Positions 10,996 to 20,993 of a DNA stretch of 64,000 nt are shown here, piece by piece; position 1 is the stretch's first letter; every line of letters starts with the position of its first letter. Made by a program: the position numbers and the translations under genes. This DNA is from Capra hircus (lineage: Eukaryota; Chordata; Mammalia; Artiodactyla; Bovidae): NCBI RefSeq assembly GCF_001704415.2, contig NC_030826.1, positions 58,547,362 through 58,611,361 on the forward strand, given 5' to 3'. The notes beneath the pieces are model-generated. The model made no database searches and was not told the origin of the DNA. It saw nothing but the letters and a program-made list of their open reading frames with translations.

Positions 10996-12745
10996 GAAGA
11001 CACAAGAAAGCCTTCCTCAGTGATCAGTGCAAAGAAATAGAGGGAAACAATAGAATGGAAACACTAGAGATCTCTTCAAGAAACTTAGAGATACCAAGGG
11101 ACTATTTCATGCAAAGATGGGCACAATAAAGGACAGAAATGGTATGGACCTAGCAGAAGCAGAAGATATTAAGAAGAGGTGGCAAGAGTACACAGAAGAA
11201 CTGTACAAAAAAGATCTTCATGACCCAGATAACCACGATGGTGTGATCAGTCAGCTGGAACCAGACATCCTGGAATGCAAAGTCAAGTGGGCCTTAGAAA
11301 GCATCACTATGAACAAAGCTACTGGAGCTGATGGAATTCCAGTTGAGTCATGCCAAATCCTGACATATGATGCTGTGAAAGTGCTGCACTCAATATGCCA
11401 GCAAATTTGGAAAACTCAGCAGTGGCCACAGGACTGGAAAAGGTCAGTTTTCATTCCAATCCCAAAGAAAGGCAATGCCACAGAATGCTCAAACTACCGC
11501 ACAATTGCACTCATCTCATATACTAGCAAAGTACACTCAAAATTCTCCAAGTCAGGCTTCAACAGTATGTGAACCATGAGCTTCCAGATGTTCAAGCTAG
11601 TTTTAGAAAAGGCAGAGGAACCACAGAGCAAATTGCCAACATCCGCTGAATCATCAAAAAAGCAAGAGAGTTCCAGAAAAACATCTACTTGCGCCTTACT
11701 GACTACTCCAAAGCCTCACGACAAACTGGAAAATTCTTAAAGAGATGGGAATACCAGATCACTTGACCTGCCTCCTGAGAAATCTGTATGCAGGTCAGGA
11801 AGCAACAGTTAGAACTGGACATGGAACAACAGGCTGGTTCCAAATTGGGAAAGGAGTATGTCAAGGCTGTGTATTGTCACCCTGCTTATTTAACTTATAT
11901 GCAGAGTACATCATGAGAAACGCTGGGCTGGATGAAGCACAAGCTGGAATCAGGATTGCCAGAGGAGATATCAAAAACCTCAGATATGCAGATGACACCA
12001 CCCATATGGCAGAAAGTGAAGAGGAACTAAAGAGACTCTTGTTGAATGTGAAAGAGGAGAGTGAAAAAGTTGGCTTAAAACTCAACATTCAGAAAATGAA
12101 GATCATGGCATCTGGTCCCATCAGTTCATGGGAAATAGATGGGGAAACTGTGGAAACAGTGTCAGACTTTATTTTGGGGGCTCCAAAATCACTGCAGATG
12201 GTGACTACAGCCATGAAATTAAAAGATGCTTGCTCCTTGGAAGAAAAGCCATGACCAACCTAGACAGCATTTTAAAAAGCAGAGACATTACTTTGCCAAC
12301 AAAGGTTCATCTAGTCAAAGTTATGGTTTTTCCAGTAGTCATGTATGGATGTGAGAGTTGGACTATAAAGAAAGTTGAATGCCAAAAAATTGATGCTTTT
12401 GAACTGTGGGTATTGGAGAAGACTCTTGAGATTCCCTTGGATAGCAAGGAGGTCCAACCAGTCCATCCTAAAGATATCAGTCCTGAATATTCAATGGAAG
12501 GACTGATGCTGAAACTCCAGTAGTTTGGCCACCTGATGTGAACAACTGACTCATTTGAAAAGACCCTGATGCTGGGAAAGATTGAAGGCAGGAGAAGAAG
12601 GGAAGAACAGAGAATGAGATAGTTGGATGGCATCACTGACTCAATGGATATGAGTTTGAGTAAGCTCTGGGAGTTGGTGTTGGACAGGGAAGCAAGCTTG
12701 GCGTGCTGCAGTCCATGGGGTCACAAAGAGGCGGACGTGAATGAG
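10996..12745 (+). mobile_element. BovB (RTE-class) LINE, 5'-truncated, about 1.75 kb
   Basis: It begins within the coding region at a CTCTAGCAAGAAGACACAAG landmark, carries a damaged reverse transcriptase, and runs to the 3' end (CATGGGGTCACAAAGAGGCG). Full-length BovB is about 3.2 kb (family knowledge). The plus orientation is opposite to the L1 it interrupts. BovB supplies the enzyme thought to mobilise Bov-tA and BOV-A2, but this copy cannot. Confidence 0.93.
11117..12523 (+). pseudogene. BovB ORF2 reverse transcriptase remnant
   Basis: Three frame segments follow one another: 11117-11572, 11745-12254 and 12128-12523. The first holds the conserved FIPIPKKGNA...NYRTIALIS block near 11450-11520. 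The second holds GIPDHLTCLLRNL and the catalytic RYADD codons at 11982-11996. The third holds the C-terminal region with GCESWTIKK. Between 11573 and 11744 the frame is lost, and the motif carrying the first catalytic aspartate (near 11715) is deleted. It therefore cannot make active enzyme, although the YADD motif survives. Confidence 0.9.
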
Positions 12746-12952
12746 TCTTTTTGTAGATACACTTATTTAGGCTGAATTCCTAGTCATAGATGGGAAATGT
12801 ATGTTTAGCCTATAAGTAACCAACAAGCTATTTTCCAAGTAGTTGTACCATTTTGCACTCCCATCAGCAGTGTGTGAGACAGGAAGTCATTCCAATGCTT
12901 GCTAACTCTTGATGTTGAGATTCTTTTTAATTTTAGCCATTCTGTATGTTAT

Positions 12953-13262
12953 TGATGTTCAGTCACTAAGTCACGTCCAGCTCCTTGTGACCCCATAGAC
13001 TGCAGTATGCCAGGCTCCCCAAACTTCACTATCTCCTGGAGTTGGCCCAGACCCATGTCCACTGAGTCAGTGATGCCATCTGACCATCTCATCCTCTGCT
13101 GCCACCTTCTCCTCCTGCCCTCAATCTTTTCTAGCATCAGAGTCTTTTCCAAGGAGCTGGCTCTTCACATCAGGTGTCCAAATTACTGGAGCTTTAGCTT
13201 CAGCGTCAATCTTTCTAATGAATATTTGTGGTTGATTTCCTTTAGGATTGACTGGTTTCCAG
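12953..13262 (-). mobile_element. BovB 3'-end-derived fragment (ART2-like)
   Basis: It runs from GATGTTCAGTCACTAAGTCA through CCATCTCATCCTCTGCTGCC to AGGATTGACTGG. Same extent as the copy at 3063-3374, suggesting a shared element structure rather than random truncation. L1 continues on both sides. Confidence 0.85.
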
Positions 13263-13550
13263 TATGTAATGCTATCTATTTGTAGTTTTAGCATTCATTG
13301 CCTTGATTAGTAAAGATGCTGAACCTGTTTTTATGTGTTGAGTATTTGTATACCTTCTTTTGTGAAGCATCTGGTAGTGTTTGCCTGTTTTATAGAATGA
13401 TTTGATCTATTGCCAATTTCATGGGTTTTTCATATTCTAAGTACAATTCCTACATCAGATATATACTTTGCAAATATTTTCCCCAGGCTGTTTGCTATTT
13501 CATCTTCTTAACTGTACCTTTCAAAGAAATGTGAAAAATTACCATAACCA

Positions 13551-13747
13551 ACTTCCCTGGTGACTCAGATGGTAAAGCATCTGTCTACAATGCAGGAGAC
13601 CCGGGTTCGATCCCTGGGTTGGGAAGATCCCCTGGAGAAGGAAATGGCAATCCACTCCAGTACTGTTACCTGGAAAATCCCACAGACAGAGGAGCCTGGT
13701 AGGTTACAGTCCATGGGGTTGCAAAGAGTCAGACACGACTGAGCAAC
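13551..13747 (+). mobile_element. Bov-tA SINE
   Basis: tRNA-like head (ACTTCCCTGGTGACTCAG), then GACCCGGGTTCGATCCCTGG, an intact B-box-like segment near 13600, then Bov-A body ending AGACACGACTGAGCAAC. Inserted at the edge of the old L1. Confidence 0.93.
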
Positions 13748-13776
13748 TTCACTCAAATGCCTTAATATATTTTCTT

Positions 13777-14122
13777 GGTAATCTGGAAGTCAGAAGTCCT
13801 AAAATAAGGATTCCTGAAGGACTGCATTTTTGCTGAAGGTTCTAGGGAGAATTCGCCTCCTCGTCTTCTGCAGCTTCTGGAGGCTTCCTGTGTTCCTTGC
13901 CCTGTGGTTTCCTTCTCCCGTCGTCTCAGCTTCTGCTTCTGTGATCACCACATCTTCTGTTCTGACTGAACTCCCTATCATCAGGGCCACTGTGATTGAG
14001 GATAATCTCCCAAGATCAAGACCCTCAATCACGTCCGCAAAGACCCTTTTGCCAAGTGTTTGCACAGTTTCTTGGGAATAAGCCGGGGACGTCTTTGTGA
14101 GATGTTATTCTGCCTGATGTCA
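13777..14122 (+). repeat. Old mammalian interspersed repeat, family not assigned
   Basis: Recognisable in worn form by GGAAGTCAGAAGTCCTAAAA, GCAGCTTCTGGAGGCTTCC, CAATCACGTCCGCAAAGACC and GACGTCTTTGTGAGATG. I recall this string from mammalian repeat consensus sequences but cannot name the family reliably. Short frames on both strands fall inside it. Confidence 0.5.
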
Positions 14123-15674
14123 TTTCATAGGCAGCTTCCCATATTTGGGGAATTAGCATTTCGAAGGTGTGCCTTTCTCTGGAAATCAAGTCACCCGTGC
14201 CCCCACATGGCACACTGCAGGTATCAGCCTGCACCTCGACATTTTTCGAGAAGATGGTCTTTTTTTTTTTTTTTTTTTGCAAATTATATATCCTGACAGT
14301 TTTTCCTGTTGAAACCATCACAGTTGCATATCACTGTTGTATACATCCCAGCCTAAGCTGTGAAACGGTGGGCGTATGATCCATAATAGCAGCATTACCA
14401 GCACAAAATTCACAACTCTCTCCTAGAACACGTAGGAAGCAGTTCATCACTCCCTTTCCTGATGCCTACCAATTACAAAAGGAGCCTGCGGTCGCAGGGT
14501 GAGAAATCTTACATTTTCCTGTTTTGGGCCTAGATCATGGGGTGTGTTAGGCGCCTGGTTTTAATGATTATTTTAATGATATTTTAAGCCACAAGCCTAG
14601 ATTGCTCCTCACTCTTGCCAGTTCTTACTCGTCTTTTATGTCCTATGAGCCTGGTTCCTCAAACCCCACTAGGCAGAGTCAGAGCTTTTGCCCCATGAGC
14701 TGTGCAGTGCCAAGCACATCCTGGCCTTCAGTAAATAATCACAGCTTTGGGGGCCGCTACAGGAGATGGAAACTGGACCTTTTCCGACCCTCAGTTCCCC
14801 AGCATTCCCAGAGCCCACTCATTTTGGCAAGCACGTTGGAAACGGAAAGACCTCTGAGGACCTATTAATCACTTTTATAATGACATCAATAACTGCATGT
14901 ATGTGGGCACATATACCCAGTCTGGTTACAGCTCGGGTACATTAAAAAGAAAAGAAAGTTATTGAAGTTCCACTCTGTACAAATCACTTGTTTGAGCATC
15001 TGGGGCAAAAAAATAATACTGAATCTTGTCCTGACTCCCAGGGAATATGTATACATGTATGTGTGTATATATATAATATAGACATACATACGTTGCTATT
15101 GGGTTGTTGCATATACCAAGGTTATGTGCCCATACATGTACATAGCAGCTTTTAAAATTAAATCCACACTTTTTTACATTTTATGCAGAAGAACACTTTG
15201 GAAACATACTTTCAGCTAAAGAACTTCCTTTTTCACATGTGGAACATTTCTTGAAAGAAGCAAGTAACTTAGAGGTCATGAAAAATTCTTAAAATCCAGT
15301 TTTCTCTGCATCATGCTTCCACTCCTGAGCCCTGTGACAATGTGACCTGAAATACATGTTGCAGAATCCTTGGCACGAGTAATATCTGTTTACCACAGGT
15401 TCAGGGGAGTGGAGACAAGATTGGAGAGATTTTCATTCATTTCATACGTGTGTGTGTGTCTGTGTTTGTAGATTAATGCCGTTCAGAACCTTCTCAACAG
15501 TAAGAATGCTATATATCGTAACGGCAAATAGGTAAGTATGGAGGGGCAGTATATGAAGGATTTATGCTGATTCCTTTTTCCCTGGATTTACTTGATTAGT
15601 AGCAAAAGGTGGCCTGATATCTAGGGAGGTACCTCTGGGTGCTGCTGGAGACACCAGCCCGCATTACACTGCTG
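14123..15674. other. Unassigned, no recognised gene
   Basis: It contains a 19-base T run (14260-14278), a TG/TA-rich patch near 15046-15085 and a short GT tract near 15448-15466. A frame at 14602-14868 has no recognised domain. No exon is supported. Confidence 0.55.
14260..14278. repeat. Poly-T run
   Basis: Nineteen uninterrupted T. It could be the reversed A tail of a retroelement, but no element body is recognisable to its left. Confidence 0.9.
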
Positions 15675-15881
15675 CTCAGACGCTCAGTCGTGTCTGACTC
15701 TTTTGTGACCCCGTGGACTGTAGCCCACCAGGCTCCTCTGTCCACGGGATTCTCCAGGCAAGAATACTGGAGTAGGTGGCCGTTTCCTCCTCCAGGGGAT
15801 CTTTTAAACCCAGGGATTGAATAGACGTCTCCTGCTTTGCAGATGGATTGTTTCTTTCCCCGCCGAGCCATAGGGGAAGCT
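15675..15881 (-). mobile_element. Bov-tA SINE
   Basis: Bov-A body first (CTCAGTCGTGTCTGACTCTT), reversed head at the right with the worn CATAGGGGAAGCTC end. The B-box-like region is degraded. Confidence 0.9.
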
Positions 15882-16769
15882 CATTGCAATAGGTCTCACT
15901 TATCTAGGGATAATGTTTGTTCGTAAGTTTAAAGGAGAATCCGCTCCTCTGTCTCCATTTTCCCTTGGGCTATGAACACTGAACCAGACTCTCCACCACC
16001 GAAATCCCCTTTAGAATCCAACTTGACATTGGTGCGTGGGACCTCATTTATTTTCAATGGCTTTGCTGTAGGTCTGACAATTGATTCAGGAACTGTTTTG
16101 TTAATGCAATTGGACTCTTCGGAAAGCCCCTCTCCATTTTTCCTCTCTAACTCATGTCATAAAGGTGGGGGGACAGCATACTGTGGGGATAAAAAATCCT
16201 CCTATAGCAAGCTTCCTCAGGCTCCTCCCACACTTGGGATATTTTTGTCTTAGGAATACCCCTTTGATGCTCTGCCCGCACTGTGGGTGTCCTGCCCAAT
16301 GAAATGCACCATGAGCGTCCTATCTTTCAGTGACGTTTTCATTCATTGTTAACATATTTGAAAAGAGACCAAAACCCCTAGTACATTGATTGCTTAACAT
16401 TGTAACTGATTTTTCTTTTAAGTACTCATCCAGTCTTTTGAACATCTGTGTAAGTTGAAGAGATATTCACATGGATGATGTGGCAATTTTCTTTGGCTGT
16501 GACTCTTTCTTTTTCGTCCCCGTCCAGCTCAGGGCGGGGTCCTGGGAAGAGCTGTGTTTGCTTGGGGTCTGCTCTGCCTTGTTCTCGCCTCCCCGCCCCC
16601 TCTGCTGAAGATAAGTTTCATCTCTGCTGCTTTCCCTCCACCTCCTTTCGCTGCTTTCCTCATTTTTCTCTTTTCCCACGTTTTCATCTGCCTTCTCCTC
16701 CTGCTCTTTACCTCCTTTTTATCCTTGTTTTCATTTCTTCCTCCTTGTCCAGATACTGCCAGCCGTTTC
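15882..16769. other. Unassigned, no recognised gene
   Basis: It holds a strongly pyrimidine-rich stretch at about 16600-16750 (plus strand), which produces long leucine- and phenylalanine-rich frames in one direction and lysine/glutamate-rich ones in the other. No gene is supported. Confidence 0.55.
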
Positions 16770-16945
16770 CATGGATTAATTTGTGCAATTTTTATCGAAA
16801 CCCTATTATAAAAGTATTCTGTGACTCTGTTTTAAAGGTGGAAAACTGAAGGTTGAGAAAGACAAGGAACTTGCCCAAGATCAGAAGCTACAACTGGTTC
16901 AAACAGGATTCAAACTCAGGCCGATCTTTTGTTAAATCTCTAAAT
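16770..16945 (-). mobile_element. MIR SINE relic
   Basis: Reversed MIR core: GGTGGAAAACTGAAGG, GGAACTTGCCCAAGATCAGA and GGATTCAAACTCAGGCCGAT. These correspond to the well-known reversed MIR strings around GAGGAAACTGAGGC. Strongly diverged, as expected for this age. Confidence 0.7.
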
Positions 16946-16964
16946 TCTTACCTGTCCCATCCAT

Positions 16965-17075
16965 CTATCCATCCATTCATTATTATTTTAGTCTTTCATT
17001 CCACAAATACATGCTGCATAAATGCATTTAGTAAATGGTTTTTCAGGTATTATGTTTGGTGCTTAATATTTATGC
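16965..17075. mobile_element. Probable L2/MIR-associated fragment
   Basis: A CATCCATCTATCCATCCATTC run followed by TTTCATTCCACAAATACATG resembles the reversed 3' end of L2/MIR (ATTCATTCAACAAATATTTA type). Too short and diverged for certainty. Confidence 0.4.
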
Positions 17076-17426
17076 TCAGGAAAATGTTCACGCTATTTGT
17101 GTGGTGAGAGAGAGAAAGAGAAAGAGAGGTGGAGTGCCTGGGAAACAGATAACCACAGTGTATCACTTAGAGTGGGATTGTTGATGTGGTAAAGACAGTT
17201 ACAAAGTGTCGCTTGAGTACTAAGGAAGGTTCCCGTCGGGAATCAAATAAGGATACGTAAAGGAAGTAACATGTGCCCTGTGACTTGAAGGGTAAATTCA
17301 AGTTCACAAGCGGAAAAGCCAGAAGGGCTTCCAGAGTTACAGAGGGCCATCCTCTTTCTTCTCTGCGGAGAAGGAAGACCTCCGGGTTGCCATGAACACA
17401 AGGTCCATTGTGGGATTCTGGGATGT

Positions 17427-17757
17427 CTTAGTCCATACAACAAAGTGCCGTAGTTGAAGTGTCCCAAACAGCAGAAGTTTGTTTCTAATAGTTCTGAAGG
17501 CTGAGAGTCCCAGGATCGAGGTGTTGGGGAGGGCCTTCTTCCTGGTGCAAGGATGCCAGTGTCCTCCCTGTGTCCTTGGGTGGAAGAAAGAGCAAGGGGG
17601 CTCTCTGCAACCCTGGTCTTTCTCATGAGAGCTCCACCCTCAGGACCTGGTCACCTCCCAGAGGCCCTAGCTCCCGATACCATCACACTGGAGGGTAAGA
17701 TTTCAGCATGGATTTTGATAGGACAGAAACACTCAGTCCATCACATGGGGAGACACT
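17427..17757 (+). repeat. Old mammalian interspersed repeat, family not assigned
   Basis: Landmarks in order are TCTTAGTCCATACAACAAAG, GTTCTGAAGGCTGAGAGTCC, CATGAGAGCTCCACCCTCAG and GGTCACCTCCCAGAGGCCC, closing with ACACTCAGTCCATCACA. These match a very common old mammalian repeat whose family name I cannot assign with confidence. The 127-codon minus-strand frame at 17243-17626 lies largely within it. Confidence 0.55.
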
Positions 17758-18883
17758 AGAAGGAGTTAAGGGGAGGATGTGAAAGATTTCGTGTTCTCTC
17801 CAGGGGGTAATGGAAGCTCAGCATCTCCTGGTAATGTTTTTAAGGATTGTCAATGAACTGTTTTAAGAAGCCAGAATTATTCACACATATAGTCAATGAT
17901 TATTTATGATACACTTATTGTTGGCAGAGATTTTGAAAACTAATAGGTGAGTCGATTATAAAGATGAGTCAGATATTCAGGAAAATACTCTTTTGTGGGA
18001 AAAATAACACATTAAGAAGCTAGGAAATAACCCATTTAAGATGATATAATGTGAATTTTATGTGCATAAGCTGCAGAGACACAGAAGAACCTCAAAGCTG
18101 CAGCTTCCGTTTCACAAAAACCTGGTTCCTTCAAGAATAAAGCTTAAGTCGAACTTGGCAATCAGGAAAGAAATATTTGAACCCCTGTAAGGAAGAATCA
18201 GGCTTAGAGGAAGGTTATCCATCCTCTGAGGGTAACCGTGACATGTACTCTCTATTCCATTATTCCTCAGGTTCCTACGAGGAACTGACCCAGGGACACG
18301 CTCCCTTGAGACAACTGAAGTCTTATTTAAAAGGACCAGCAAAGATTTATGTCTCACATCCCGACTCTCAGACAGCACTCCGGGGCCAACAGGGATCCCA
18401 TAAACGATGAGAAATACAGGATGTTCAGCAGAGCCCAGCCATCTACCGATGGTCGGTGGACTTCGCTTGCAAAAGCCTCATAAATGTTGTCCTGCTGGCT
18501 CAGCCTCTAAGCATAAATATCACAAAATTCTTGGCTCCCCCCCACCACCATTGTAATATTCCAAGTCAGCTTCTGTGAAAAAAAAAAAGTCAGTTTTGCG
18601 GCTTAAGCCAAAGGCTCTTCACGCAGCCCTAAAGTGCATCAGTGCCGTATTCACTTATGCAGAGATGCTAATCCAGAGCTGCAGAGACTTTGACCTTGTG
18701 ATGTTGGAAAGCCAAGACCAGTGAAATAGTTTGTCAGAGGGCTCCTCAGATCAGGTGTGATCAGGCAAGAACACGGACAGAAAGCTGTTATAAAGTTGTG
18801 CTCTTCTCCGTCTTTTTTTTTCTTTTAATGAGGGACAGTTCCAGGGATGGGAATTCTATTATGGACAGGTTACAGGCACAGTA
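17758..18883. other. Unassigned 1.1 kb, no recognised gene
   Basis: Single-copy-looking. It has a short C-rich and an A-rich run near 18540-18590. Frames of 77-88 codons at 18112-18410 overlap on opposite strands and show no domain. Confidence 0.55.
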
Positions 18884-19085
18884 GGGGCTTTCCAGGGGGC
18901 TCAGTGGTAAAGAATCCATCTGCCAGTGCAGGAGACACAGGAGACACACCTTCGATCCCTGGGCTTGGAAGATCCCTTAGGAAAGGAGATGCAACCCACT
19001 CCCGTATTCTTGCCTGCGAAATCCATGGGTAGAGGAGCCTGGCTGGCTACAGTCCATGGGTCATAAAAGAGTTGGACATGGCTGC
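18884..19085 (+). mobile_element. Bov-tA SINE
   Basis: Head GGGGCTTTCCAGGGGGCTC, body GATGCAACCCACTCCCG, end GAGTTGGACATGGCTG. A short internal duplication of GGAGACACA near 18932-18948 is visible. Confidence 0.92.
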
Positions 19086-19096
19086 ACACATGTGCT

Positions 19097-19144
19097 CATG
19101 CATGTGTGCGCACACACACATACACACACACACACACACGCACA
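19097..19144. repeat. (CA)n repeat with long alternating pyrimidine-purine run
   Basis: From 19097 to 19144 every base alternates pyrimidine and purine (CATGCATGTGTGCG then CACA units). The main CA tract is 19111-19144. It follows a Bov-tA directly. Confidence 0.9.
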
Positions 19145-19647
19145 GAGTCTTTTCTCCTTACCTCCACTTCTCCATAGAGGGGAGGATTTTTAAAAAGTTG
19201 CAGAAAATGAGGATTTATGATCTGAATGTAAGCTGACATGTCCTTAATAATTAAAACATTCTGAAAGTTAGGTGGAAAGGCAGTGCCCGGGGATGGTCGT
19301 ATCTAGAAGCAGGCAGATGAGGCTGATGATCTTGAGAAAGTCCATCACTGCTTACGCACCGGACTCTACCCTTCCCACTTCTCTTCACACCTGGGACCTG
19401 ATATCAGACGTGGCTTAGGTGATAAGCTCCTCCGGGGCAGTGGTCCACGTGAGCCAGCTTGTTAGCCCAGTGTTTCTCTGCTGCTGTAACACTTTGAACA
19501 GTATTAAAAGTATGCATAAGAATGATAGTGACCATGGAAATATTACCTATTTGCCCTGGGATAGGATAACATAGAAAGAAGCGCAAGGAAATATCTCTAA
19601 TTCTTAGTAACGGTATTTTTCTTACTTTCAAAATAAATAGCACCTCC
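19145..19647. other. Unassigned, no recognised gene
   Basis: Single-copy-looking sequence between a CA repeat and a dimeric SINE. The minus-strand 159-codon frame at 19404-19883 runs into SINE sequence and is not a gene. Confidence 0.55.
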
Positions 19648-19965
19648 TCAACTTTAAAAGGGCTTCCCTGATAGCTCAGTTGGTAAAGAATCTGCCTGCA
19701 GTACAGGAGACCCTGGTTCGATTCTAGGGTTAGGAAGATCCTCTGGAGAAGGGACAGGCTACCCACTCCAGTATTCTTGGGCTTCCCTTGTGGCTCAGCT
19801 GGTAAGAATCCGCCTGCAATGCAGGAGACCTGGGTTTGATCCCTGGGTTGGGAAGATCCCCTGGAGAAGGGAAAGCTGCCCACTCCACTATTCTGGCCTG
19901 GATAATTCCAAGGACAAAGAGCAGGACATGACTGAGTGACTTTTACTTTCTTTCAACTTTAAAAG
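19648..19965 (+). mobile_element. Dimeric Bov-tA SINE with 13-base target-site duplication
   Basis: A first tRNA head and partial Bov-A body (19661-19779, ending ...CAGTATTCTT) is fused directly to a second head and body (19780-19952). The sequence TCAACTTTAAAAG is repeated exactly at 19648-19660 and 19953-19965. One duplication encloses both units and none separates them, so the dimer inserted as one piece. Confidence 0.92.
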
Positions 19966-20397
19966 AATAGCCAAAGAGATATTCCCTAATATAATATAGC
20001 CCCAATTTTATTTAGAATCTTAAAGGAAACAGGTCGATTTGTTTCCTTGCACTGTCGTGTTACTTTATCCGCTGCCACGGCAGATGGTGATGGGCACCTC
20101 TGTAATTTATGAAAACTCACGGGTTGTTGTGACCAAGCGGCCTCTCCGTAGGTAAACAGAGAGACCTGATGGCCCTTGAGACTGGCTCCTTGCAGTCTGT
20201 GTTTTCTGTCGCCCCCCGATTCTAGTTCTGTAATTTGGACGTGCTGATTTCTGACTCCTTGGTTCCATGAAGGCCTGCCCTGAAGCACTTGGCTAATTCT
20301 CCCAATGTAGATGTGACTGTTACTGTACACACTGACTTGAGCTGTCAGAAGCGTCATGCAAGGGTTCTTGGCTGGAAAATCTTGTGGCACTGAAGCT
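19966..20397. other. Unassigned, no recognised gene
   Basis: Single-copy-looking sequence between the two dimeric SINEs. The minus-strand 179-codon frame at 19986-20525 ends in SINE and has no domain. Confidence 0.5.
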
Positions 20398-20663
20398 TCA
20401 GGTTTACAGTCCATGGAATTCTCCAGGCCAGAATACTGGAGTGGGCAGCTTTCCCTTCTCCAGGGGATCTTCCCAACCCAGGGGTCGAACCCAGGTCTCC
20501 CACACTGTAGGCAGAGCTGAGCCACAAGGGAAGCCCAAGAATACTAGAGTGGGTAGCCTATCCCTTCTCCAGCGGATCTTCCCAACCCAGGAATTGAACT
20601 GGGGTCTCCTGCATTGCAGGCGGATTCTTTACCACCTGAGCCACCAGGGAAGCCCTCAGGTTT
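20398..20663 (-). mobile_element. Dimeric Bov-tA SINE, opposite orientation, with target-site duplication
   Basis: Minus-strand dimer: body and head, then a junction GGGAAGCCCAAGAATACT, then second body and head ending CACCAGGGAAGCCC at 20655. TCAGGTTT flanks it at 20398-20405 and 20656-20663. The head-to-body junction is the same as in the copy at 19661-19952. Confidence 0.88.
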
Positions 20664-20752
20664 CTCAGTCACTGACAAATGCCAGAGAAATATAATAGTT
20701 CCCTCCGCCACTCAGACAGTCTCTCTTACCCATGACAGAACAAAAGGCAAAT

Positions 20753-20770
20753 ATATATATATATATATTT
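20753..20770. repeat. (TA)n tract
   Basis: A nearly perfect AT dinucleotide run of about 18 bases. Confidence 0.85.
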
Positions 20771-20902
20771 TGCAGCAAATTCATTTTTCTGGAAGGAGCC
20801 AAACCATACAGTTCTCTGAGCCGTTAGTAAAGAAATAATAACAGGCCAGGCGGCAGGTCACTGCAGGGGATGCTGGAGAGTGGAGGAGGGACTTAAAAAA
20901 AT

Positions 20903-20967
20903 CACACACAGACACACACACACACACACACACAGACACACACACACAGACACACACACACACACAC
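20903..20967. repeat. Interrupted (CA)n microsatellite
   Basis: About 65 bases of CA repeat with three GA interruptions. It is followed immediately by a SINE 3' tail fragment. Confidence 0.92.
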
Positions 20968-20993
20968 GGGTCGCAGAGTCCGACAGGACTGAT
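20968..20993 (+). mobile_element. Bov-A 3' tail fragment
   Basis: GGGTCGCAGAGTCCGACAGG followed by ACTGATGAC resembles the terminal segment shared by Bov-tA and BOV-A2. Only about 26 bases are present and there is no head. Confidence 0.6.

Larger units (their letters stand above)
10735..13550 (-). mobile_element. Old L1 3' region, interrupted by BovB sequences
   Basis: Minus-strand L1 landmarks occur in three pieces: 10735-10995 (CAGATTATATTTTCAAGATTCA), 12749-12950 (TATTTTCCAAGTAGTTGTACC and TTTTTAATTTTAGCCATTCT) and 13263-13550 (CATCAGATATATACTTTGC). Order is colinear with one L1 copy. BovB lies between pieces one and two, and a BovB-derived fragment between two and three. Confidence 0.8.

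Noticed and set aside
13551..13620. tRNA-Glu-like segment with good A- and B-box-like strings, also seen in the other Bov-tA heads
   Set aside because: It continues directly into the Bov-A body and recurs many times, so it is a SINE head, not a functional tRNA gene.
16600..16750. Leucine/phenylalanine-rich frame resembling membrane segments
   Set aside because: It reflects a pyrimidine-rich tract. The reverse strand gives an equally long lysine/glutamate-rich frame.
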